Notes: generated from the letters alone by a model not told the origin. A stretch of 7,804 nt of DNA from an uncultured Lachnospiraceae bacterium (GCA_947174725.1 CAMWKA010000069.1:1-7804); one strand, 5' to 3'; shown: positions 1 to 6,657, numbered from the stretch's first letter. Numbers and translations are program-made.

Positions 1-78
1 CCTTTTTTTTTTCAAGCAGAACACGGCATACGAGATTCATGAGCGTCTCGTGGGCGCGGAGATGTGTATAAGAGCCCG
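1..78. other. Sequencing artefact: Illumina Nextera P7/i7 adapter read-through at left end
   Basis: This is not genomic DNA. A T-run (3-12) is followed by a near-match to the P7 flow-cell oligo (13-36), an 8-base index TCATGAGC (37-44), the Nextera read-2 sequence (45-59) and the 19-base Tn5 mosaic end (60-78). A few substitutions are present, as expected for low-quality read tails; for example the mosaic end closes with cccg where acag is expected. The layout is the reverse complement of a read that ran through its insert into the adapter. Biological sequence starts at about 79. The adapter sequences are from established knowledge of the library chemistry. Confidence 0.97.
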
Positions 79-108
79 ATTTAAAACCTTTCAACAGCTG
101 TAAGTGTT

Positions 109-140
109 TTGTAGATTCTCCTTGTGCTATGATAATGACA
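109..140 (+). promoter_or_regulatory. Candidate promoter of the Bce-type operon
   Basis: TATGAT at 128-133 preceded by TG at 125-126 forms an extended -10 element (TGCTATGAT). GATAAT at 131-136 is an overlapping alternative, lying 16 bases after a weak -35-like TTGTAG at 109-114. It is the best sigma-A-like candidate in the roughly 160 bases between the adapter and the first gene. Transcription would start near 140, giving a leader of about 100 bases. A binding site for the BceR-like regulator would be expected just upstream in related systems. I cannot identify a clear direct or inverted repeat operator there, and only about 30 bases upstream survive before the adapter. Confidence 0.45.
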
Positions 141-155
141 GAACCAAAGGAGACA

Positions 156-182
156 GATTGAAAAATCAAAGATTTTTCAATC
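156..182 (+). promoter_or_regulatory. Perfect 12-bp inverted repeat (leader hairpin 1)
   Basis: The arm GATTGAAAAATC (156-167) is followed by the loop AAA (168-170) and an exact reverse-complement arm (171-182). It starts 3 bases after the AAAGGAGA ribosome-site-like sequence and includes the candidate TTG start codon in its left arm. No T-run follows, so it is not a classical intrinsic terminator. It could be an RNA stem controlling initiation or a protein operator. Confidence 0.8.
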
Positions 183-256
183 GCAAATTTGAGCCAGAGG
201 CTCAAATTCACAGGTTACGGAAAGGCATGGTGATTAATTATGAAATCTATTCTTGA
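158..256 (+). CDS. Possible leader peptide ORF, TTG start, 32 codons, overlapping the transporter ATPase gene
   Basis: An excellent Shine-Dalgarno AAAGGAG (146-152) sits 5 bases upstream of a TTG at 158. From there the frame stays open for 32 codons (MKNQRFFNRK..., ending NYEIYS) to TGA at 254-256, overlapping the ATPase start at 240 in another frame. The predicted peptide is basic and has no signal peptide or recognisable domain. Codons 1-8 and about 10-17 coincide with two perfect DNA hairpins, so the sequence may be constrained by RNA or DNA structure, not by protein. If translated, it could couple ribosome movement through the hairpins to initiation at the ATPase gene, in the manner of translational attenuation. 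The alternative is a chance frame in a structured untranslated leader. Whether it is translated is inference. Confidence 0.35.
   Translation: MKNQRFFNRKFEPEAQIHRLRKGMVINYEIYS
186..208 (+). promoter_or_regulatory. Perfect 10-bp inverted repeat (leader hairpin 2)
   Basis: The arm AATTTGAGCC (186-195), loop AGA (196-198) and exact reverse complement GGCTCAAATT (199-208) form a second stem only 3 bases after hairpin 1. It ends 31 bases before the ATPase start codon. No U-tract follows. Two adjacent perfect stems within 53 bases are unlikely by chance and suggest a structured leader or a repeated palindromic element. Confidence 0.8.
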
Positions 257-1013
257 AATTGAATCTTTGAAAAAATATTACGGAAAGGCAAAATCCCAGA
301 CAAAAGCACTGGACGGTATTACATTTCAGGTGATGCCGGGAGAGTTTTTAGGCATTATGGGAAGCAGCGGATCGGGCAAATCCACCTTACTAAACTGCAT
401 TGCCACTGTGATCCAGCCCAGCAGCGGCAGCATCACAATGAACGGCAGACAGGTACAGACGCTCCAGGGAAAGGCGCTGGCGGATTACCGCGGAAAAGAG
501 ATCGGCTATCTATTCCAGAACTTTGAGCTGCTGGATAACCTGACCGGGCGCGAAAATATCCTGCTCCCACTGTCTCTCCATGGTGTATCAGAAAAGGAAA
601 GCAATCAGCGGCTGGAGCGGCTGGCATCCTATCTGGAAATAACGGACGTCCTGAATAAATTTCCGTCACAGATGTCCGGCGGACAGAAACAGAGAATTGC
701 TGCTGCCAGGGCGTTGATCCTGAATCCGGGTATCATCCTGGCAGATGAACCAACCGGCGCTCTGGATTCCAAAAATGCAAAAGCATTGATGGAAAAGATT
801 TCCGGACTGAATCAGGACGAAGACGCTACGATTCTGATGGTAACACATGATTCCAATGCAGCCAGCTATTGCTCGCGGATTCTGTTCATTCAGGATGGCG
901 TTATCTTCCATGAACTTCGGCGGAATATCCCTGAGGAATCCCAGCAGGAGTTTTACTCCCGGATTTTGAAGGTAATCGCACAGTTAGGAGGTGGCAGTGC
1001 AAATGTTCTTTAA
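240..1013 (+). CDS. BceA-type ABC transporter ATP-binding protein (antimicrobial peptide resistance)
   Basis: A 257-residue cytoplasmic ATPase, the usual length for the family, which powers the partner permease encoded next. The nucleotide-binding domain is complete: Walker A GSSGSGKST (41-49), Q-loop glutamine 93, signature MSGGQ (145-149), Walker B IILADEP (165-171) with catalytic Glu170, D-loop ALD (174-176) and switch His203. The MacB/LolD/BceA type is supported by the fused order with an FtsX-type permease and a two-component system. The start at 240 is fixed by an in-frame TGA at 231-233; a modest GGTGA site lies 6 bases upstream. The gene overlaps the permease gene by 11 bases, implying coupled translation. 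In characterised Bce systems the complex releases peptide antibiotics from lipid II-cycle intermediates and provides the flux signal to the sensor kinase. The substrate cannot be read from sequence, so no bceA, psdA or yxdL symbol is assigned. Confidence 0.95.
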   Translation: MKSILEIESLKKYYGKAKSQTKALDGITFQVMPGEFLGIMGSSGSGKSTLLNCIATVIQPSSGSITMNGRQVQTLQGKALADYRGKEIGYLFQNFELLDNLTGRENILLPLSLHGVSEKESNQRLERLASYLEITDVLNKFPSQMSGGQKQRIAAARALILNPGIILADEPTGALDSKNAKALMEKISGLNQDEDATILMVTHDSNAASYCSRILFIQDGVIFHELRRNIPEESQQEFYSRILKVIAQLGGGSANVL

Positions 1014-3066
1014 ATTAATTTCCCGCAACAGTAAAAGAAACCGGAAAGAAAACGGACTGTTTTTCAGTTCGCTCCTGGTTTCCATCATTGCATTTTATAT
1101 TATTCTGTCACTTCCGAAACAGGATGTGATGATCTTTCTGACCCGGATGGAAAGCTATGCGGTAAATAAGCTAATGATGATGATTCCTGCATTTTTTGCT
1201 ATGACCCTGTTTATTTTGTTTTTCCTTATTTACTATGCCAGTAAATTCCAGTTGGAACGCCGTCGGCATGAACTGGGCGTCTATCTGATGATGGGAATGC
1301 GTCGAATCAAATTGTTGGCAATGCTGCTGGCGGAGGATCTCCGAAACAGTGTTTTCTCGCTGCTGATCGGATTGCCTGTTGCGGTTCTGCTGTCGGAACT
1401 GATCAGTCTCATCACGACCCGGTTGGTAGGACTCGGAATCGTTGGTCACCAATTTTCCTTTTCGTTGGATGCGGTATTGTGGACAGCCGTAGGATTTCTC
1501 CTGATCAAATTCGTGGCATTCTTTATTCTCAGTGTCAGAATCAGCAGGCAGGAAATCGGTTCGCTGATTGTGGATACACCGGATGGCGTGAAAAAGCAGC
1601 TGCCTGTGGTTTTCTATGCGCTCTCACTTTTGGCCGGCATTGTCTGTCTGGTCACGGCCTATGCTATGGCCATTCATGGGGAGGCCTGGAGGGGTCTCAG
1701 GATGATGGGGCTGACTCTTTTTCTTGGCATTCTTGGTACGCTCGCGCTCTTTTGGGGACTTCGTCTCCCCATCGGCTTTGCCGCGAAAACCGGAAAAACG
1801 GACCGGCAGCTCCATGTATTTAATTTGCGCCAGATACAGGAAACTGTTATTCATCGTTCCGGTATGCTTGCCATCTGCTCTCTGCTCATTTTAGCTGCTC
1901 TGTGCTGTTTCGGGGCTGGTGTAGGAATTTTCCGTTTCTATGGAGATTCTACGCACATTCTGGATTATACCTTTGAATGCAGTGAAAACTATACTGATAC
2001 GGCAGCGATCCGGCAGACGTTAGCCGATTATCGGCTGGATACCCGGTTTTCTGATTTGTTTGAGCTGAAAGTAGGGCATATCCGAACAACTGAGGACCAT
2101 GACAATGCCTTCCAAATGGAAACCGTCATGTCTGCTCTGCGTGAATCGGAACCTTCCACGGAAAGGGAGATACTGCTGAACAACCTCTCCTATGCAACCT
2201 ATCCGTATCTTATTTCCTTGGGCGATTATAATAAACTCCTGACCATTGCCGGTCTTCCGGTCTTAACGCTGGATGCAGACGAAGCGGCTGTTTATATAGA
2301 TAGTGAATTTACTGCCAATGATAATAGAACAAAACTGCTTAACAACATTCTGGCAGCAGGGCCGGAAACCCGTCTGGGTGGAGATACGCTTTATCTGACG
2401 GGAACGGTGCAGACCACCGATATTGTTACAGACCGCTCCATTACATTGTCCTTTGCACTGATCCTCCCGGATAAAACCTTTGAATACTACACCCAGGGAT
2501 ACTACAGCGTCTATCTCAACGGTGTTCTGGACAAAGGTGCGACAGAAAATGCAAGTCTTATGTCTGCAATTTCGGATATGAACGATCAGCTGAATGGAAC
2601 GGGTTTACATTACGAAAGCTATCTGCAAAATATGGGGCGGCAGCTGTTCTATATGGTGTCGGCCAGCTACATCACTATTTATCTGGCGATTATTTTCCTG
2701 ATTATTGCAAATACGGTCATTGGCGTCCAATTCCTCATCGGACAGCAGAAATCCAGCCGCCGTTATCGGACATTGATCCATCTGGGAGCAACCCATACCA
2801 CGCTTTGCCAATCTTCCAGGAAACAGATCAACTGGTATTTCGGTGTCCCCGTTGTGGTGGCAGTGTTCAGCAGTTTGTTTGGCGTCAGGGCATTGTTTAC
2901 AGGTATTTTGTCCTACAGTGCCAAAAACAACCTGTCTGAGATGATGATCATTTCCGTTGCTATGATTTTGGTACTCTGTGTGATAGAATATATTTATGTC
3001 GCAGTTGTGAAGCGTTCAAGCGACCATTACCTTCTGACACTGATGGTGCCGGAACGGGAAGAATAG
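1003..3066 (+). CDS. BceB-type ABC transporter permease with large extracytoplasmic sensor domain
   Basis: A 687-residue membrane protein, slightly longer than typical BceB. Hydrophobic segments at about 20-38, 59-79, 117-137, 159-179, 202-223, 234-254, 289-313, 552-580, 614-636 and 647-669 give the ten-helix FtsX-like layout. A long soluble, probably extracytoplasmic region (about 314-548) lies between helices 7 and 8, which in the family binds peptide antibiotic or its lipid target. I chose ATG 1003 because the product then starts MFFKLISRNSKRNRKENG, a normal Bce-type N-terminus. GTG codons at 991 and 997 are in frame; 997 is better spaced (5 bases) from the strong AGGAGG at 986-991, so a four- or two-residue longer product is possible. 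The first 11 bases overlap the ATPase gene. Expected partners are the ATPase and, for signalling, the sensor kinase encoded downstream. Confidence 0.93.
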   Translation: MFFKLISRNSKRNRKENGLFFSSLLVSIIAFYIILSLPKQDVMIFLTRMESYAVNKLMMMIPAFFAMTLFILFFLIYYASKFQLERRRHELGVYLMMGMRRIKLLAMLLAEDLRNSVFSLLIGLPVAVLLSELISLITTRLVGLGIVGHQFSFSLDAVLWTAVGFLLIKFVAFFILSVRISRQEIGSLIVDTPDGVKKQLPVVFYALSLLAGIVCLVTAYAMAIHGEAWRGLRMMGLTLFLGILGTLALFWGLRLPIGFAAKTGKTDRQLHVFNLRQIQETVIHRSGMLAICSLLILAALCCFGAGVGIFRFYGDSTHILDYTFECSENYTDTAAIRQTLADYRLDTRFSDLFELKVGHIRTTEDHDNAFQMETVMSALRESEPSTEREILLNNLSYATYPYLISLGDYNKLLTIAGLPVLTLDADEAAVYIDSEFTANDNRTKLLNNILAAGPETRLGGDTLYLTGTVQTTDIVTDRSITLSFALILPDKTFEYYTQGYYSVYLNGVLDKGATENASLMSAISDMNDQLNGTGLHYESYLQNMGRQLFYMVSASYITIYLAIIFLIIANTVIGVQFLIGQQKSSRRYRTLIHLGATHTTLCQSSRKQINWYFGVPVVVAVFSSLFGVRALFTGILSYSAKNNLSEMMIISVAMILVLCVIEYIYVAVVKRSSDHYLLTLMVPEREE

Positions 3067-3102
3067 ATTTACAGATTATGGAAAAGAAAGGGGGAAGGCT
3101 CC

Positions 3103-3783
3103 ATGAAACATATTGCCATTGCAGAAGATGAAATTCTCATGCGGGAAGAATTATCTGATATGTTGCGTAAGGCAGGATATCAGGTAAGTGAGATATCCGA
3201 GTTTAAGGATGTAACGGGGCAGCTTCTGGCGCTTTCCCCCGATCTGATCCTTTTGGATCTGAACCTGCCCGGGACCAGCGGCTTCCAGATCTGCCGGGAA
3301 ATCAAGCAAACCAGTTCCCTTCCTGTCCTTGTTCTTACCTCCCGTGACCAGCTCCGTGACGAACTGCACGCACTGGATCTGGGGGCAGACGAATACCTGA
3401 CGAAGCCTTGCAGAAAAGAACGGCTTCTGGCCCGTATTTTTAATGTGCTGAAACGATACGAGGGCAGGTCAAATCTTCTGGAGGGAGCAGGCTTCCTTTT
3501 GGACCGACAGACCTACACCCTTTATATCAACAACAGCTCTGTCATTCTCCCAAAAAACCAGGGAAAAATCCTTGAAGTGTTTCTGACACATGGAAATGAA
3601 ATTGTATCAAAGGAAGAACTGTGTCTTGCAATCTGGGGGACCACGGAATTTATTGATGAAAATGCCGTACAGGTTAATCTGACACGGCTCAAAAAGACCA
3701 TGGCAAATCTGATGATGCGCCAGCAAATCGTTCCCGTCCGCGGAATTGGCTACCGGCTTGTAGCGGAAGGAGAATCGCTATGA
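3103..3783 (+). CDS. OmpR/PhoB-family response regulator (BceR-type)
   Basis: A 226-residue DNA-binding regulator, normal length. The receiver domain (about 1-115) has acidic Glu8/Asp9, phosphorylation site Asp52 in LLDLNLPG, conserved Thr79 and Lys101 (LTKP). The winged-helix DNA-binding domain (about 127-222) ends in the typical RGIGYRL motif. A purine-rich site AAAGGGGG lies 8 bases before the ATG, and the gene follows the permease by 36 bases. Its stop overlaps the kinase start (ATGA), indicating co-translation. It should be phosphorylated by that kinase and activate the transporter promoter, here the region upstream of 240, closing an autoregulatory loop because all four genes appear to share one transcript. 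In Bacillus subtilis the regulator genes precede the transporter genes; here they follow. Confidence 0.94.
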   Translation: MKHIAIAEDEILMREELSDMLRKAGYQVSEISEFKDVTGQLLALSPDLILLDLNLPGTSGFQICREIKQTSSLPVLVLTSRDQLRDELHALDLGADEYLTKPCRKERLLARIFNVLKRYEGRSNLLEGAGFLLDRQTYTLYINNSSVILPKNQGKILEVFLTHGNEIVSKEELCLAIWGTTEFIDENAVQVNLTRLKKTMANLMMRQQIVPVRGIGYRLVAEGESL

Positions 3784-4796
3784 AGCATAGCATGAAAACA
3801 ATACGGTCAAATATCCCCTGGCTTTTACTCCTGTTTTGCATTGACGCCTTTGCGGCGCTGCTTTTATGGATCGCTGATGTTCAGGCATTTTACGCCATGA
3901 CAGCGGTGATCGTGCTTGCCACGGTTCTCTTATTTTCTTTGGTATGCTTTCTGATCGTCCACCAGGAACGAAAAAAAGAGCAGGCGTTTCACGCCTTCCT
4001 ATACAACCCGGATGAGTATCATGAGGAACTTTTGCTGGAAATCGTCAGCGTGGCCGAGCGGGAATCCATTCGTCTCCTAGGGAAAACCCTGCGGGACAAG
4101 CATCTGGCTTATACAGAGCTGGAAACACAATTGGCGGATTATGAGGAATATGTGGAATCCTGGGCGCATGAAACCAAGACGCCCCTCTCTTTGCTGACTT
4201 TTCTTATGGACAACCGCAGGGATGAATTGCCCCCGTCAGTCAGTTTCAAGCTGGATTATATTCGTAATCGAATGCAGGAATCCATTTCCCAGATGCTGTT
4301 CTATGCGCGGTTAAAAAGCGCAAGGAAGGATTACCTGTTTGAGCATATCCCCCTCCGCGCCTGCATAGAGGACTTGCTGGAAGATTACGGTCCGCTGTTG
4401 GAAGAAAAGCAGTTTCAGATTCAGCTTAACCTGTCTTCTGATACGGTCTATTCTGACCGGAGAGCGCTTTACTTCCTCCTTGGACAGATAATAAGCAATT
4501 CCATAAAATACTGCGGTGCGGAGCCGGAGCTGTGCTTTTCGGCTCTCCAAAGGGATGACGCCTATGTATTGAGTATCAAGGATAACGGCATCGGCGTCCG
4601 AAGCTGTGACCTGCCCTATATCTTCGAGAAGGGATTTACCGGCGATTCCGGCGAAGGGCGGAAAAAGGCCACCGGTATGGGACTGTATCTTGCGAAGGAA
4701 ACTGCAAAAGAATTAAATGTGACCCTGAACGTCCATTCCGAGTGGGGGCAGGGTTTTGAAATTCAGATTTCGTTTCCCATAGTTAAGGCAGAATAA
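3780..4796 (+). CDS. BceS-type intramembrane-sensing histidine kinase
   Basis: A 338-residue membrane kinase. Two transmembrane helices near residues 13-33 and 38-61 are separated by only a few residues, so there is no extracytoplasmic sensor domain and no obvious HAMP domain. This is the hallmark of kinases that read the state of a partner BceAB transporter. The phosphoacceptor is His130 in WAHETKTPLS. The ATPase domain has the N-box around Asn240 (SNSIKY), G1 DNGIG (268-272), F-box IFEKGF (281-286) and G2 GMGLYL (299-304). All catalytic motifs look intact. The start overlaps the regulator stop as ATGA, with AAGGAG upstream. It is the last gene of the operon. Confidence 0.94.
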   Translation: MKHSMKTIRSNIPWLLLLFCIDAFAALLLWIADVQAFYAMTAVIVLATVLLFSLVCFLIVHQERKKEQAFHAFLYNPDEYHEELLLEIVSVAERESIRLLGKTLRDKHLAYTELETQLADYEEYVESWAHETKTPLSLLTFLMDNRRDELPPSVSFKLDYIRNRMQESISQMLFYARLKSARKDYLFEHIPLRACIEDLLEDYGPLLEEKQFQIQLNLSSDTVYSDRRALYFLLGQIISNSIKYCGAEPELCFSALQRDDAYVLSIKDNGIGVRSCDLPYIFEKGFTGDSGEGRKKATGMGLYLAKETAKELNVTLNVHSEWGQGFEIQISFPIVKAE

Positions 4797-4908
4797 ACTG
4801 AAAGTTATCTAACCAAGCTGTATTTTACCGTCTACTATATCAGAAATCACTTCGACCAAAAACTCATGTTCCCTTTCCCACCATAGGGAGGGGTGCAGGG
4901 AGCTATAT
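4797..4908. other. Convergent intergenic region, no clear terminator
   Basis: This gap separates the plus-strand operon from the minus-strand cluster. A weak stem could form in plus-strand RNA from the pyrimidine block near 4872-4879 and the purine block near 4886-4893, with G-U pairs and no U-run. I see no convincing intrinsic terminator for either strand. Most of the gap is occupied by a short open minus-strand frame listed separately. Confidence 0.5.
4809..4907 (-). pseudogene. Possible C-terminal gene remnant, in frame after the downstream stop of the NDT-like gene
   Basis: Directly after the TAA (4910-4908) of the deoxyribosyltransferase-like gene, the same frame stays open for 32 codons to TAG at 4811-4809. 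It encodes a protein-like stretch with SLHPSLWWEREHEFLVEV and DIVDGKIQLG. It has no usable start codon. The residue mix resembles the amphipathic end of a real protein more than random AT-rich DNA, but I recognise no family. It could be the tail of a gene whose front was replaced, a read-through extension or chance. Confidence 0.25.
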
Positions 4909-5216
4909 TATCTTTCTATGCCATATTCTGAATGAAGAATTATTTCTTTTCCCTTACTTTTAGCAAACTCTATTTCTTTTGAAACCTGATCACCAATGTA
5001 TCCTTGAATATCAACAACATAAATGGCATCCGAAAGTTCAATTTTCATAAAATGTGCCTTTTCGAGAAACCCTCTCTCCGTCTCCGAAATCTCCATATTA
5101 TCTGCACTATATACACATTGTAAAACATTTAAATGATGTTTCGTTTCTAACAGGAATGCTATTCTTTGCATTTCTTTCTCAAATTTCATGCTTCCACATA
5201 TTGTTACTGTCTTCAT
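4908..5216 (-). CDS. Nucleoside 2-deoxyribosyltransferase-like (DUF4406-type) small protein
   Basis: A 102-residue protein with a Rossmann-like start, VTICGSMKF (4-12), and a second half containing LSDAIYVVDIQGYIGD followed by KEIEFAKSKGKEI. This pattern is shared with nucleoside 2-deoxyribosyltransferase-like and phage-associated DUF4406-like proteins. The glutamate in EIEFA (Glu81 or Glu83) is at the position of the family's catalytic Glu, so nucleoside or nucleotide N-glycosidic bond chemistry is plausible, but the substrate is unknown. It is shorter than classical enzymes (about 150 residues) and close to the compact versions. An AAAGGG site lies about 8 bases before the ATG, and the gene is 43 bases after the 260-residue gene, so it is probably the last intact gene of the minus-strand cluster. 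Confidence 0.75.
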   Translation of the reverse strand: MKTVTICGSMKFEKEMQRIAFLLETKHHLNVLQCVYSADNMEISETERGFLEKAHFMKIELSDAIYVVDIQGYIGDQVSKEIEFAKSKGKEIILHSEYGIER

Positions 5217-5259
5217 AATTTATTCCCTTTATCAGCTTTGTAAATGAACTGCCGATCAC

Positions 5260-6042
5260 TTAGTTTTCATTGATTGCATATAAGGCAGCCAGTCGAATTT
5301 GTTTGAGCAATTCATTTGACAGGTTTTCATATTCATTATCCAACCCTTTCTCATGTGCACTGTAGGGCGGTCCGTCATTCCAAGAACCCATCGCGCCAAA
5401 CACATCCGCTTTAGAAGAAGCATAAAACATTCTCCTGTTTTCTTCTGAAAGGTCCGGTAAATGGATTGGTCTGCCACCAGGATATTGATCCGGTATCTCG
5501 CTTTTACCGCTTAAAATGTCATGCGCATTACAAAAAATATCTCCGAAGTTTTTAAATTCAATTTGATCCGCAAATTTACCTATTTTTAAAAGGATATTCC
5601 TAAATTCATTACTATTATTTTCAAACTGCGGTATAGTGGAGGGGGGATTATCCCATTGATATTCCTGATATACAACATTCCATTTCTTCTGGTCCTTGTC
5701 AAATTCCCACGTTGCAATCCAATATGTGACCAGATCATTCTTATAAGCAGTAAGAATACATGATCGATTTACATTGGAAAATCCTAACAGTGCTCTATCC
5801 GGAGCTTGTAAAGGAGTAAGGAATTTGATATCAAAAACTCCCTTTTCCATACAATATCTGAACCATTCCTGAGGAGCATCCGCTTCAGCGGATTTTTCCC
5901 GGAAAAGCGTTTTATGCGGAAGAAAACAGAATTTTATAGAATTTACATAGTCATCGCACAGATATGTAAACTCTTTCTTTGTTGTTATTGCATTTCTCGC
6001 TGCATTCACCAGCATACAGATTTGATGCATCTCGCCATTCAT
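5260..6042 (-). CDS. Conserved-looking hypothetical protein, 260 residues
   Basis: I do not recognise the family with certainty. It appears soluble: no signal peptide and no membrane segment. It is rich in aromatic residues in the middle (TYWIATWEF, KKWNVVYQEYQWDNPP). The C-terminal 50 residues look most constrained: FGAMGSWNDGPPYSAH (215-230), then EKGLDNEYENLSNELL and a helical end RLAALYAINEN. The clustered Gly, Trp, Asp, His and Glu could be a binding site, but that is inference. GGGAG lies about 8 bases upstream of the ATG. It starts 12 bases after the hydrolase stop, so it is likely co-transcribed with that gene. No truncation is evident. Confidence 0.8.
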   Translation of the reverse strand: MNGEMHQICMLVNAARNAITTKKEFTYLCDDYVNSIKFCFLPHKTLFREKSAEADAPQEWFRYCMEKGVFDIKFLTPLQAPDRALLGFSNVNRSCILTAYKNDLVTYWIATWEFDKDQKKWNVVYQEYQWDNPPSTIPQFENNSNEFRNILLKIGKFADQIEFKNFGDIFCNAHDILSGKSEIPDQYPGGRPIHLPDLSEENRRMFYASSKADVFGAMGSWNDGPPYSAHEKGLDNEYENLSNELLKQIRLAALYAINEN

Positions 6043-6054
6043 AAGCGTATCTCC

Positions 6055-6609
6055 CTACCTGCAAAAATCCATTGTCCTGCGCATGATGTCCTTTAAGGTT
6101 TCAAGATTACTCAAAGTATCATCACATTCAAGGGAATGATCACAGCCATCATAGACCGTCAGCGGAATGTGATTTTCATCGGAAAGCCGGATGATCTCAT
6201 CCGTATCGCTCCATGGGTCCGCCGTCCCAATAAACCCGATTGCATGATCCGGCGCACAAAGATAGGTCTGTGCCACAGGCGTATACAAGATGTGCCTTGC
6301 ATGTTTTAAACCATATTTCGCAGCATATGATGTTGCAATGACCGTACCAATACTTTTTGATACAAAAAGAATATCGTCATATTCAGCCCAAACGACGTCT
6401 GCAAGCTCGGTTTCCGCTTCCAAAAACAGCGTTTCAAATGTCTCTTTCATTTTCTTCTCATCGCCACGGATATTTCCGGCTTTATAGGTGTAGTTCACCT
6501 TTCGGTAATTGGTATATCCCGCTTCGCAGGCGACCGCCCTACTGTAGTACAGAAGGGGTTTGTCGCAATGGTATCCTACGCCCGGAAAGTAAATTGCTAT
6601 CTTTTTCAT
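6055..6609 (-). CDS. Small alpha/beta hydrolase
   Basis: A 184-residue, probably cytoplasmic hydrolase. After the first strand (KKIAIYFPGVGYH) comes the nucleophile elbow LFVSKSIGTV with probable catalytic Ser86. The site is Ser-Lys-Ser-Ile-Gly, so the first glycine of the usual G-x-S-x-G is replaced by serine. Likely acid Asp131 (IGTADPWSD) and base His158 (DGCDHSLE) complete a triad in the right order and spacing for a compact dienelactone-hydrolase-like fold. The substrate is unknown. The start has an AAAGGAA site 6-7 bases upstream and the product begins MKKIAIYFPG, a normal start. The gene lies 52 bases downstream of the repeat-encoded fragment at 6662-6799 and is followed after 12 bases by the 260-residue gene, suggesting one operon. 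Confidence 0.85.
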   Translation of the reverse strand: MKKIAIYFPGVGYHCDKPLLYYSRAVACEAGYTNYRKVNYTYKAGNIRGDEKKMKETFETLFLEAETELADVVWAEYDDILFVSKSIGTVIATSYAAKYGLKHARHILYTPVAQTYLCAPDHAIGFIGTADPWSDTDEIIRLSDENHIPLTVYDGCDHSLECDDTLSNLETLKDIMRRTMDFCR

Positions 6610-6644
6610 AATATTTCCTTTCGATTCCTCATTGTATTGTTTTT

Positions 6645-6657
6645 CCCTGTCACAGGG
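6645..6657. repeat. Short perfect inverted repeat (CCCTG-TCA-CAGGG)
   Basis: A 5-bp stem (6-bp if the loop is taken as one base) lies between the remnant frame and the hydrolase gene. On the minus strand it is followed by A residues, not T, so it is not a terminator for the cluster. It could be a minor RNA structure or chance. Confidence 0.4.

Noticed and set aside
156..208. Tandem hairpins as an intrinsic terminator of an upstream gene or as a known riboswitch.
   Set aside because: No U-tract follows either stem and the layout matches no riboswitch class I know; a structured leader or palindromic repeat fits better.
433..911. Two minus-strand frames within the ATPase gene.
   Set aside because: The plus-strand frame carries every ABC ATPase motif; the opposite frames have low-complexity shadow sequence.
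1479..1823. 114-codon plus-strand frame inside the permease gene.
   Set aside because: It overlaps membrane helices 4-6 of the permease out of frame, with no ribosome site or domain.
6645..6657. Stem-loop as terminator after the flavodoxin/remnant unit.
   Set aside because: The stem is only 5 bp and on the transcribed minus strand is followed by A residues, not T.
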